Of a DNA stretch of 64,000 nucleotides, positions 35,225-46,921 are shown piece by piece (the stretch's first letter is position 1; each line of letters opens with the position of its first letter). Source of the stretch: Argentina anserina (lineage: Eukaryota; Streptophyta; Magnoliopsida; Rosales; Rosaceae); assembly GCF_933775445.1 (NCBI RefSeq), contig NC_065875.1, positions 5,965,001 to 6,029,000 of the forward strand, given 5' to 3'. The notes beneath the pieces were generated by a model, which saw only the letters and a list, made by a program, of their open reading frames with translations, made no database searches and was not told the DNA's origin. A program made the position numbers and the translations under genes.

Positions 35225-38168
35225 ATGGGTTCTGGAACATAAGAAAGTTCTTAGGTCAATGATGTTCAGAAGTTTGAAGTATATGTCAAGAATTCTGAAA
35301 GTAATTCCTTTGGGGGAGGCAAACTCAATGAAACCAATTTCCGTAAATAGAAAAGAATTATGACAACTCATCTAAGACGAATGCACAAGATGAGACATGT
35401 AACTGGGGTAACTAAAGGCCCCAGTGAAGATGATGTTGATGCCTACACTAAAGGAGAAGATGATGATGGTCTTGTAATATCTGTATTATACAAAGCTATT
35501 AATGAGGATATAGTTGACTTGGTGAAGGCATGAGATACTGCACAGGCAATATGGAAGACATTGAAAGACCTATATACTAATGAATCTGATTTCATACAGG
35601 TTCACGAGTTAAGGGGCACCGCTTCAGCAATGCAACAGAATGGGCAACCCGTGGCACAATATTTCACCAAGCTGAAGAATATTTGGGCTGAGATTGATAT
35701 GAAACGTCTTTGCAAGATAAAAAATCAGGAGGATATTGTTTGGTACCAAAAGGAAAAGGAGCTTGAACGAGTTCACCATTTGTTGAGAGGTCTTGATGCA
35801 AAGCATAATAGTGCTAAGGGAGAGCTGCTCAGAATGACAAAACCTCCTAGCCTAACCACAAGTTTCACATATATCTGTAAGGATGAGTCTCAGCAGGAAA
35901 GCCTTAATCAGATACAAGTTGAAGTCTCTAGCCTTACTGTTCACGCAAGATCTCCAGCACCACTTCTTCAGCAATCAAATTCAGTTCCACTTCATAAGCA
36001 AGAACCACCACCAGGCTTTGGAAATCAACTTTGTCTTCCTTACTCTTATTTCAATGATACTCGCCATACCAGTGAGACTTGTTGGAAGTTGTATCCGCAT
36101 CTTAGGCCTAAAAGGCCTAATTATCGTCATAACAAAAATGCAGCCATTCAGTTGGTCCAAGAACCAGATATATATGGTATGGTCAGACATGATCATCATA
36201 CAACCGGAGGAGCAACACCCACAGCATCAATAACTGGTCGTGGTAAGATTGGTATGGCTTTAAATATTTCTAGTTTTGTTAGTACTGATATATAGATTAT
36301 CAATTTTGGTGCTTCAGATCATATGACTTATGACAAATCTTATTTTATCGTATTATCCTCTTCACCGGTATCCTATGTTACTAATGCTAATGGTGAGGCA
36401 TTCCATGTGTTAGGAAAATGGTCAGTTCATATTACTCCAACAATAGAACTTCATAATGTGCTATATGTACCCGCTTTATCTCATCATTTGATATATATCC
36501 CACAGTTGAATATTGAAGCTAAATGCTCTGTGACCTTTTTTCCATGTATGTGATATTTCAAGATCTTCTCACCGGATAGTTAATTGGTCGGGGATATCTG
36601 AGGGGCAAGTTGCTCCATCTGGATCAGACATACGCATGGGAGAAACTAGGAGCACAGTCCCAGACTGCGTTAATCTCCACTTCTGATCAGCTAAGTTAAG
36701 TTTGGTTAAGGCACCGTCGCTTAGGGCATCTAACTTTTAGTATTATGAAAAAATCCATGCATACGTTGTTTACTGGTGTGGATGAGTCAACTTTACGTTG
36801 TGAACATGTGTTTTGAGCAAGAGTCATCGAGCTACTTATTCCCCTAGTATTTCTAATAAAAGCATTCTTCCTTTTGAATTAATTCATTCTGATGTTTGGA
36901 GACCTTCGAAAGAACCTACTGTATCGGGTATGAGGTATTATGTGTCATTTATTGATGATTGCACACGTCTTTCATGGATTTTTCTTCTTAAAACCAAAGA
37001 TGAGATTTTTTCGACTTTTCACGCCTTCTATACCATTGTCCAAACACAATACCATGCCAAAATTAAAGTTCTTCGTTCTGACAATTGGCGGGGGGGGGGG
37101 GGGGAATATGTGAACCGTGTCTTTCAAAAGCTCTTTCAAACACATGAAATTGTTCATCAAACAACGTGTCCTTACACATCTGAGCAGAACGTGGTATCTG
37201 AAAGGAAAAATCGTCATTTACTTGATATGGCTAGTTATCTTCTCTTTAGTGCTCACATGCCTAAATATTTTTGGGGTAATGCTGTCATAACCTCTGCCCA
37301 TCTCATTAATTGTCTTCCATCTGGTGTCCTCTAGGGAAAAGTTTCATATGAGGTGCTTGCATCTCATGTCCCCTTGCCCTCATTTCATAATCTCTCTGCT
37401 CATGTTATTAGTTGTGATGCTTTTGTTCATATTCCAAAAATTCAGAGGTCAAAGTTGGATGTTCGAGCACTTAAATGTGTGTTTGTTGGTTATGGAGGAC
37501 ATCATAAATGGTACATGTGATATCATCCACCTACCAGGAAATACTATGTCACTATGTTACTTTGTTTGAGGACATGAGCTATTTTACCTCTTCTGATACT
37601 GCTATTCAGGGGGACCATTCAAATATTGAAGAGCTGTATCGTGAAGAGGCTGAGATAGGTTCAATTGAGATCACTAATGCATCAGCTCTGAAGAAACCTG
37701 TAGATGATTCTGGTACAGTTGCTCAGAGATTCAGGTACTAGAAGCTGACAACGCAACTGCCCCTCCTGCCTCCCCTGTTGTTACTTGTATCTCTGACCCA
37801 TGTTTCCCTGGTACAGAAGATCACTCATATGAGGTTAGTCACTCTATTGGAATTAATACTAGTGAGGCTAATAGTAGACAATATGTTTTACCAAATAGGT
37901 CTACTCGAGGTCAACCAGCAAAAAAGTATGAACATACCCTTCAGGCCAAAGCTAAGTATCTTGTGGCAAATTTTGTGTCCACCAAAAGATTATCTGAGTC
38001 ATATGAATCATTTGTAAATCAAATATCCGCTGTATCAGTACCTAACAAAGTGCAGGATGCATTGGGAGACCCAAAATGGAGAAAAACAATGGAAGAAGAG
38101 ATGTAAGCATTACAGAAGAACAATACTTGGGAGCTTGTATCTCCACCACATGGAAAAAAGGTTGTGGG
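35225..38168 (+). pseudogene. Copia gag-protease-integrase remnant (copy 1)
   Basis: The gag start ATG at 35225 is stopped after five codons by TAA. The longest intact stretch is 35561-36295 (gag C-terminus). The zinc-knuckle Cys pair is lost, with Tyr and Phe in its place before TRHTSETCW. The protease active site reads NFGASDHM at about 36302-36325 where the family has DSGASDHM. The GAG-pre-integrase motif WLRHRRLGH is visible near 36705-36730. The integrase core (36813-37334) keeps ELIHSDVW, FIDDCTRLSW and SERKNR. A 15-G run at 37090-37104 lengthens a Gly stretch. Later frames are broken. It cannot make a working polyprotein. Confidence 0.85.
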
Positions 38169-39199
38169 TGTTTCAGGATGAAATAATTGTGTATTATTGA
38201 ATGATATGAGGGCCTATATATAGGCATTACAAAACCACAATCCCGTAGGATTCGGAGTACTAATCTATTACGGAGATGCTAATTTATCTCCTAATAGGAA
38301 ACCTATTAGGCTAAGACACACACAAGGGTAGAATAATAATTCTCCCGGAACACTCCCCCTTGTGTCGCATGCCTAGGTTGCATGGTGCACATATCGTTGC
38401 CTTGGTAAAAACCTTGTCAAACAAAATAAAAACCTCTTGGGTAAAAACAAAAGATTGATCGAAGGGAAAAAGAGCACAACGCACCATCTACATTTGATAG
38501 CATCTTGTGAGGTAGACTCCCCCTGAAGTCTACGAAACAACTCCCCCTGATTAGTGTCATAATCATGGAGTACAAAAAACAACATATACAACGTTTATTA
38601 CATGCTTCTCAAACATAGTCTTGGGCCAATGATTAATCATTAATCTAGCCACACATCCTTAGATCATACATGCTATACTTAGCCAAACTTAGATCTTAGG
38701 AAACAAGATTGCATAACAACTCAAAACAGGAGTTTGCAATGAAAATCAGATTTTCGGATAGAATGACCTTCACTCACTTAAACGGCCATAACTTCTTCGT
38801 CAAAATAGATATCAGCAAACCGTAAAATGTTCTGAAATGTAGACACCCGTGGCTTTCCATTGACATAAGGTTCAAAACCTAATCCGATCGGAGCAGTTCA
38901 CAATGCTCTGTCGAAGTTGACTGACTTGCACATTTCCGGACATGACTGTCCTACTTTGCTAAAACGGCCATAACTCACTCAATATAATAGCTATGAACGA
39001 AAGGTTGATGTCTCTGAAAATAGACACATAGCCCTTTCCAACGGTACAAATTTCACCATATTTCATCAAGCAAGCTGTCTTGTAGGTCTCGTTGAAGTTG
39101 ACCTACGAAACTGGACAGATTCTGATTTGTCACATTCAATGTGTCTTTCACAAAAGAATGGGGGAATGGACCAATGAATAACTGATTTTGGTCTGAGAC

Positions 39200-40200
39200 G
39201 GAACCGTACGCATCCTCTACGCTACCAGTGTCGACTGCTATACCAAGGTGTACGTTGATGTTGCTGGAGCTGCTGGCGGCGTTGGTGTGGATAGGATTTG
39301 TGTTGGTTCACTAAGTGTAGAACTAAACCCATGTCAAAGAAGCAATGCAAGTCCAATGACGATGCATAGGCGCATAGTTAATCACGTCATAATGAAAGCA
39401 GTAGTGTCCCAACAACACTTACATATATGAATCTATTGCTCATTGAATCTCTTCATCATCTATACTTAGACGGAATAGAGAATCAAGAATTAGCTTTCAT
39501 ATGAACACATATGGGTATGAGTTCTTGCAACCGATTGTACTACGTTCTCTCGAACGTCGCAATCTGATTACATAAGCTCTCCGTGGTCTAGAGGCATTTA
39601 AAGTCCCTCGGGCACTCTCATATCTGCGTCAAGATCCCCTTACAGATATTCTATGACCACTATCATATGCTGCAAATCAGTTTTCATGGACACTACTACT
39701 GATCAAGTAGCGGAAAGCAATTATGTCCATAACGAGAGAATATAACTCATCGTAGTCAATACTAGGATAATGAGACAATTTTTGCACCATAAGTCCTGCA
39801 TATATTGCATGACTTCATCTTTCTCATTACACTTATGAACAACAACTAACATAACAAGTCTAGTTCAGCCTGTATTGATTCTTTCCACTTCGGTCAAATT
39901 GCTCATCGTTGATGCTTTACAACGGAATAAGAGCATAAGAGAATACATCATCAATCATGGGAGATCATTCCATTAAACACACGCGCGCCGCTGTATACGA
40001 TCAATTCGTGAGATTTCTATTCTTCTCTAACATCAACAAAAGGAGTCTATAGCATCCCACAGAAACTTAGTTGATACACATGTTTAGAGGATATCTCTTG
40101 ATGATGGGCGAAATACTTGTGCCTACTCACTTCGCTTCTTTCTAGTTTTGATTCTAGATAATAATGGTCTCCCCCTCATCTAGGCAGGAGCCAAAACCGA
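39200..40200 (-). pseudogene. Reverse-transcriptase remnant of the nested Copia element
   Basis: Reading the minus strand near 39790-39670 gives IDYDE, VMD and FRYLIS in the order and spacing of a Copia RT N-terminal half, and further downstream a trace of the PEG...MP region. Several frameshifts and deletions lie between these traces, so exact limits are approximate and there is no open frame longer than about 60 codons. Gag and integrase were not recognised. Confidence 0.5.
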
Positions 40201-43200
40201 AGCTATGACCCTTATTAGTCCATCTTTGCGTTTGCCGCCCTTGTTTTGTGGTGCAATGCCACGGGCGCCGACAACGCCACAGCGTACGATGGTGCCATCA
40301 CTGGCTTCCTTCCCACTGTCAGGGATGGTGCTAACGGTGCTAGGACCAGGTCATATGAAATTCTCCCATATTCTGAGAGTTCCAACCTTACCGGCACATC
40401 ACAGCATTTATGTGCGATCTCGTCACTTTCACAATATTGGTAAAGTCATTGAGCATCGAATCTTTGACTTTCTGGAGGTCGATAATGCGTTGCATATTTA
40501 CTCACTTTGAGTAGTGCGGGATCTTAATGAGACATAGTGCCACACCACGTCAATTCCTGTCGTTAAAACCAGAATGGGAGCATTCCATATCTCCCCCTAA
40601 CGACGGGGAATAATATGTTCAACGACGATCCCAGTAGACATGCAAAACGAAATCATCAAATTCGTGGGGGTGAACTCTCCAATGGTATCCATTCAAATAG
40701 ATTTGAGAGGATAGGAAGGGTGGTGATCCCTTAGTATGATGATCATAGCTAAAAACTTTAGCGAATGCAGCGTTTCTTGTAGAAAGCAAAGTGACGTGTG
40801 ACCAACGCGTCGATGCTCTTAACCTATACGATAAAAATACCGAAAAATGTCCGCATTCGGTTGGATATGGTCCACTAATTTCACCTTAAATACTTCGTAA
40901 GAATGGAATGTTCTTGGTTGGAGCCTTAACAAATAAGGACTTCCTTGAAATCTAGCAAAAGAACAAGCTTTGTAAAATGAGCGATGGGCATCAGAGATTA
41001 CCATAGAGGCATTAGAAAACACGGGAGGCATCACAAGCTCCTGTGAAGGAGGGGATGCCGCCACCGACGGCCTTAATGCCATGGAGCCGCCAAAATAGGT
41101 AGGCTCGGCCTCACCGTGCATGGCACGGATAGGCTCGGCCTCACCGTGTGGAGCATGGGTGAGGTGGTCCTCCAATCGGTTCGTGAACATGAAAAATCGA
41201 TGATCATGTGAATTTCAAAGAACTCGAATCATCATATCTTATTCAAAATGACCAAAAAACGATCATGTCAAAACCGAGAAGACAGTAAAACCGAACCCAT
41301 GATTCAAAGAATCTTGAGTTACATAAAGCTACTGCTGCAGGCAAGCAAAACTATGTCTGCAGGCTAACAAAGCTACTGTCGAAGCTTGAACAAGATACTG
41401 TCAATGACTGACAGATTTATTCCTCTCCATTCTTAACACAAATATCAAGATGAAAATCCATCATTGGCATGTATGGCCTTTAAAACTTAGCAAGGCACGA
41501 AGATATAGAACACAATCTCCGCACGAGATCCGTAAAACAACTACCTGCGCCGTAGGACAGTGTGGGTGGTTACGCAATTAGCAAGACACTCGATTTCACG
41601 TCGGGACATTCTCAAAATGAAGATTAAGAGAGTCAACGACGCGGTGAACTTCTCTACACAATACGCCGTAGGATATTGTAAGAGGGGGGATTGAAATAAA
41701 TGTGCAATCCCATCGAGTGTATCACATGGTAATAGAACTACATTCTTCAACTTAAGAGTTGAAAAAACATGGTATTGGAGCAGTTGAATACCAAACAATT
41801 TGGGTGGTAAAGACCATCCAATTGGTGCGGGTGGTCACCAATAATAATAAAATCGTTTGAGCTATAAAACGACTTGGAGAAAACCGGAAAATTAACCGGA
41901 AAATCATGTCAAAATAACTCAAAACCGGGTGAAATTTGGACTGGGAAAATGTGGCAGTAAAAACTGCTGAAAATAGGCTGGAAAAATGACGAGAAACGAC
42001 GAAAAAATCGTCGGAAAAACTCGCCGGAAACCGGCGGCACCGATTGCCGGAAAATCAGCCGGCGGCGGTCGGAAACTGATTCTCACGAGTCCATCTTGTA
42101 AACAAGAAATACGAGAAATTTTATTGAATATGCCAATATTTAATACAACACAAACAAGCTTCCAATTCCAATAGACGACTTAAGCTAAAGTCGAGCAATA
42201 ATCATGGCAATGCCAACGTCATACTTGAAAAATAGTAAGCAGAAGACATAGTCAAAATAGATTGACTAATCAAAAGTCTGTAGCAACAAAATCTTGCATA
42301 TCGGATTGGGCGGAGCCTTAGCCTGAGGCTCAAAAATGTGCTTACTTGATAATGGAAGAATGTTACGTTTCCATCTCCAAAATTCCCTCAAGAAATAGAT
42401 ACAGGTGCCAAAAATGGCATGCGTTTCTTTGATGTGGAGTATGCATCAAGGTCAACTCTGATAATACAACGTCATAGACGTTCATTAAAGCACTTTTAAG
42501 TGTGTCCCATAGAATTCGTTATTTTTGGGATCTTTTGTCAGCAAATAGTGCTGTATCAGAGTAATGAATCAACTCAAATAAATGAGTACGTAGACCTTGG
42601 GATTATCGTTTATAGACATGAGTTTAAGAAAACTCAAACATTTAAATAACAGTCGCGATGGCGACGCATCCATAAGAAACGAGGGTTGTATAGGTTTCGA
42701 ATAATCGAAACTATTCAAGTATGTAACCGGAATTAGAAGGGTTGTGATGTATATGGTCACAAAATAATCGATGCATATCGGCGATTCTCATGATCGCACC
42801 CAAAACAGCGGTGCACTCAGGCGACCACACGAAATCGATATCTTCTTTTTTAAATAATAATGTGACTCCCCCAGGACCGTCACACGAAAAACGTCGACCA
42901 AGAGGGGAATCATATCCCTCTTTGGTCTCATCGGCGTTATAAGAAAGGCCGAAAAAGAAGACATGAAAAAGGCTAATAGCGCCCGATAATTTATATATAT
43001 ATATCTTCAAAAGCAGCAACTTTAAGAAAAACATACTTGTTGGTCTGCCAAATATACCGCATATAAGTAAATTGCTCTGCAAATCGATCGTCATGCATGA
43101 AGTTGCTTGTTGAATTCCTTTTTCGATCTTCGTCCGATGACATAAAAATCTTGGGATGATACGATCAAAATCATATGTAGATGACAAAAGTATCGTCCAT

Positions 43201-43499
43201 CTCGGCATGAATGTCATCACCATAGTACGACGAGTGATCACTTTTCCTATGCAATCACGTGAAACATAGTTAGAAAATGAAAACGTGCAAATAAACGATT
43301 TAATAAGCAATAGGAAAAGAAAAAGGAAAAAAGATAAATAGTTTAAAGGCCCAAAATGGTCGAGAAGACGGGAGTAGCTTCTCTTGAGCGAAGAGTTTGC
43401 TTGTGCAGTTCGCGTTCCTTGCGTATATATGCGGGAGGAGCAATTTTGAATCCTCTGATGCGGGGTCTTGCGGGGCAAAAAGATATTTTTGCGGAGAGA

Positions 43500-43745
43500 A
43501 TGCGGAGGAGACCCTGCGGTGCTACGGGACTGCGTGAAGGGGCAGCAGGGGGGTCGCAGGGGCTGCAGGGCAGCAGTGCAGGATGCAGGGGCTCCAGGGG
43601 TCGCGAGCGGGGCTGCAGGGGTCGTGAGCAGGGCCTGCAGGGGCTACGATTCGGGGGCTGCAGGTGTCGCGAGCGGGGGTTGCGCCGACGAGGAACGCCG
43701 ACGGGAAGATGCCGGAGGCCGGAGACGACGGCGGTCGGGGGCGGA
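43500..43745. repeat. GC-rich CTGCAGGGG repeat in nested Copia leader
   Basis: Irregular tandem units built on GGGGCTGCAGGGGTCGCGAGC fill this block. Period varies from about 20 to 40 bases. It lies just inside the 5' LTR of the minus-strand element, in the untranslated leader. The two long overlapping plus-strand frames here are by-products of the GC-rich repeat. Confidence 0.65.
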
Positions 43746-43992
43746 GAAGAGAAAAAATTTCTAGGGCTCTAAAAATTCAGGGTTTTAGGGCAACATGTTG
43801 ATAACGTGTTTCAGGATGAAATAATTGTGTATTATTGAATGATATGGGGGCCTATAAATAGGCATTAGAAAACCACAATCCCGTAGGATTCGGAGTCTTA
43901 ATCTATTATGGAGATGCTAATCTATCTCCTAATAGGAAACCTATTAGGCTAAGACACACAAAAGGGTAGAATAATAATTCTCCCGGAACAGT

Positions 43993-45335
43993 GGGATGTT
44001 TTTGGGTTTTTACAGTGAAGCATAATTCAGATGGGTCAGTAAGTCGGTATAAAGCATGCCTAGTAGCAAAGGGATTCACCCAGACATATAGCATAGACTA
44101 TGATGAGACATTTGCACCTGTTGCAAAGATGAACACTATCCGGGTATTGCTTTCTTTTGCTGCTAACTTAAACTTGCCACTTAGACAGTTTGATGTCAAT
44201 AATGCATTTCTTCATGGAGAACTTACAGAGGAAGTGTATATGGATCTTTTGCCAGGATATGTAGCTGGTTCTCCAGGTAACTTCATATCCAGATTGAGAA
44301 AATCTTTGTATGGTCTTAAACAATCACCTCGTGCTTGGTTTGGAAGGTTTTCACAATTCATGAGGAAGATTAGCTACAAACAAAATAACTCAGATCACAC
44401 ATTGTTTCTCAAACACCAACAAGGGGTAACAGCCCTAATTATATATGTTGATGATATGATAGTTACTGGTAATGAAACTGTTGAGATTGATAGATTACAG
44501 AAGCAACTAGCCACAAAGTTTGATATGAAGGATCTAGGTACACTCAAGTACTTCTTGGGCAGTGAGGTAGCCAGGGGGAGTGAGGGTATCTATCTGTGTC
44601 AGATGAAGTACATCCTTGATCTACTAGCAGAGACATGTATGTTGGACTGCACATCTGTTGACACCTCTATTGAGCAAAATCATCGTTTAGCAGAATATCC
44701 AGATCAAGTTCCTACCGATCGAGCTCATTATCAGAGATTAGTTGGGCGCTTGATATACTTGACTTATATCAGACCAGATGTTGCGTATGGAATAAGTGTG
44801 ACAAGTCATTCATGCATAATCTGAGTGAGGATCACATGAATATTGTTGTGAGAATTTTAAGGTACTTGAAATAAGTTCCAGGAAGAGGAGTGATGTTTTT
44901 TAAACACAACAATGTTTTTGAAGTTTGTGGCTTCACAGATGCAGATTGGGCTGAAAGTATCACAGACAGAAGATCGACATCATGTTACTTTACCTTTGTG
45001 GGAGGTAATCTGGTTACATGGAAAAGCAAGAAACAAAAGGTGGTGGCATGGTCTATTGCGAAAGCTGAGTATAGAGATATGGCTCATGGTTTGTGTGAGT
45101 TACTATGGCTGAGAAACCTGTTATGTGATTTAGGTGTCAAACCAAACACTACCATGAAATTGTATTGTGACCATCGGGCAACAATTGATATTACACATAA
45201 TTTGGTATAAAATGATCGCACTAAACATGTCGAAGTTGATTGTCACTTCATAAAAGAAAAACTTGATGCCAGAAAACCAGCTGACAGATATATTAACTAA
45301 ATGTCTTTTCGAAAAAAGTATTTTATGACTCGCTT
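43993..45335 (+). pseudogene. Copia reverse transcriptase and RNase H remnant (copy 1)
   Basis: Downstream of the nested insertion the frame resumes with FTVKHNSDGSVSRYKACLVA. RT motifs follow in order: [43 protein letters not shown] and the intact catalytic YVDDM near 44447-44461. The frame 43991-44824 is 277 codons. The RNase H part (44890-45210) keeps GFTDADWAE and KAEYRDMAHG, with a Ser-to-Lys type change at the usual SxAEAEY motif. A stop at 44822-44824, another near 44873 and decay after 45207 break it. No PPT or LTR follows. Confidence 0.85.
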
Positions 45336-45423
45336 GGCAGATATGAACTTGAATGAAATATAACAAACTCATCTATTATATATGATTGTGGTACACTCTC
45401 ATTCAAGGTCTCTGTATCAACAA

Positions 45424-45557
45424 GAAAGACCCAGATAAAGCTTTGTTGGTTTTAAGCAATGTTTTTATATACGACGCCGAGGCATCGCCGGAAAGACCCA
45501 GATAAAGCTTTGTTGGTTTTAAGCAATGTTTTTAGATGCGACGTCGAGGCGTCGCCA
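45424..45557 (+). repeat. 67-bp tandem duplication across a PPR/transposon junction
   Basis: Units start at 45424 and 45491. Each holds 33 bases of PPR coding sequence followed by 34 bases of the left end of the hAT-like element. The PPR halves are identical, while the transposon halves differ at about five positions. The duplication therefore arose after the insertion, or was evened out in one half. Confidence 0.8.
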
Positions 45558-46921
45558 GTGCGGCTTCGGGTAGAGCAACGGAGAAAAGCCCCGCAGGTTC
45601 AAACCCAGGAGGCGATGGAAAAGCAACTATCGGAGCGACGGAGCGAGCGGAGGAGAAGCGGAGTGACACGAAGAAGACGATGTAAATTTTTTTTTATGGG
45701 GGCCAAAACGACGTCGTTTTGGCATCCTCTGATTTAAGTCTCTCTCTTTTTTTTTTGCAGCAATTAAGGTCCATTTTGGATCCCATGGATACTGGTCATT
45801 AGAGAAATTGAATGAACTTTCTGTTAAAACCAAGTACCTGATGATTTAAAAATATAGCATTTCAAGTTTACTGATGGCAGCTACACCATCTTACAGAAAT
45901 GGTGCAGAACTAGGAATAGGAAATCACTTCTTCTGATTGGTACAAAAAATCTAATCACCAAATCATTCCTTTTCTAGATACAACAAAATCGATGTGTTAC
46001 TACTACTCGCGCGCAACTTCTTTACTAATCAATTGAGTTTCAGATATGATATGATAAAAGCAAATCAAAGTGGTAGCATATTAATACTGTTGTTTAGCCT
46101 AGGTTTGAACTACGGTATCGAACTCAATCTTTGCCCCAACAAATCAAAGTGAAGTGTTAAATGGTCACTAGCACCTAAATCTAGGTGAATAAAATGAGCT
46201 TTGGGGAACTAAACATCGGGCTGGCTGTTAAAAAATCCTCGGTCCAATCGTTCGGCAATAGTTCCATGAATCTGCTAGCTTTTTCTTCAATGAGCATGCC
46301 TTTAAATCCGTTTAACTCTAACTGATCATGGCACTTCTTGGCCGGCTGCCTGGAATATACACTGTACTACAATTGCAATGAGATGCTCGCTCACTTTTTA
46401 ATTTTTATACAATATGAAGAAATATATTCATAATTATCAATATCTGAGCTCTGAGTCACACCAAATTCTACCAAGATTATACAATGATTTTGAATTGTAT
46501 AAGTCATTTCTGTCTGTCTCTGAATGACTAGCTATTCTTATATAACATCAGAACTTAGTCATTCACCATACCTTCTTAATTGATATAAATAGGAATCATG
46601 AACATGTGCATAATTAACCAATGCCTTCGATCATCTGTTTGGCTATAAGCTAGATGCATATAAACCATCTGTTTGGCTATAAGCTAGGTGCATATAAACT
46701 TTTGGTTGGGCTGCTTTGATACTTAGAGTACATCCTCTATTATAGTGAAAAAAAAATCATTTATATGTGTATAATGTTGTTTAAAACTAATATATTTTTT
46801 TAATTAAATTAATATTTGTTGGAAATACGATTTAAGGCGATCGCTTTTACACGCCGATGCTCTCACCTTGTGAGGCTTAACCATGTCGCCTTTGTTTTCG
46901 CTTTCCCATATGAAAACATTG
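45457..46921. mobile_element. hAT-like non-autonomous element inserted in the PPR gene
   Basis: Ends are CAATGTTTTTATAT and the inverse of CAATGTTTTCATAT. GTTTTAAG flanks both sides (45449-45456, again 45516-45523 in the duplicated unit, and 46922-46929), an 8-bp target duplication. Inside lie a perfect 20-bp palindrome (CCAAAACGACGTCGTTTTGG, 45703-45722) and a 34-bp tandem duplication (46632-46665 and 46666-46699). No transposase is recognised. Confidence 0.75.
46632..46699. repeat. 34-bp tandem duplication
   Basis: Two adjacent copies of a 34-base unit starting CATCTGTTTGGCTATAAGC differ at one base. They lie in the interior of the hAT-like element. The copy number of two and the near identity point to a recent slippage or repair event. 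Confidence 0.85.

Larger units (their letters stand above)
38169..43992 (-). mobile_element. Second, decayed Ty1/Copia element nested in copy 1, minus orientation
   Basis: LTRs at 38169-38352 (184 bp) and 43807-43992 (186 bp) are near-identical, begin TGTTTCAGG and end CCCGGAACA on the plus strand, and are flanked by GTGGG (38164-38168 and 43993-43997). Orientation is minus: the polypurine tract AAGGGGGAG abuts the LTR at 38353-38361, and a candidate primer-binding region (CGTTATCAACATG) abuts the other at 43794-43806. The interior is badly decayed. Near 39750-39640 on the minus strand a Copia RT trace is legible (IDYDE and VMDIIAFRYLIS). The LTR family is the same as the solo LTR at 9864-10080. 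Confidence 0.88.
34840..45388 (+). mobile_element. Decayed Ty1/Copia element (copy 1), LTRs missing
   Basis: From about 35070 the sequence runs parallel to the leader, gag and pol of the Copia element at 54022-62599, so the two are one family. Order: gag (35225-36060), protease region, GAG-pre-integrase, integrase (to about 37560), then after a nested insertion (38169-43992) reverse transcriptase and RNase H (43993 to about 45330). Neither the TGTTAGCG-type LTR nor its PBS or PPT is present at the ends, so both ends are lost. The left limit is uncertain; 34840-35070 is taken as diverged leader. The right limit abuts PPR-like coding sequence at about 45389. Confidence 0.75.

Noticed and set aside
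42711..43478. 255-codon minus-strand frame in the nested Copia element
   Set aside because: Position suits gag, but the peptide shows no gag or zinc-knuckle motif and reads as chance translation of leader and decayed sequence. Left unassigned.
43356..43772. Gly/Arg-rich frames on the plus strand
   Set aside because: Translation of the CTGCAGGGG repeat in the leader of a minus-strand element; wrong strand for its gag.
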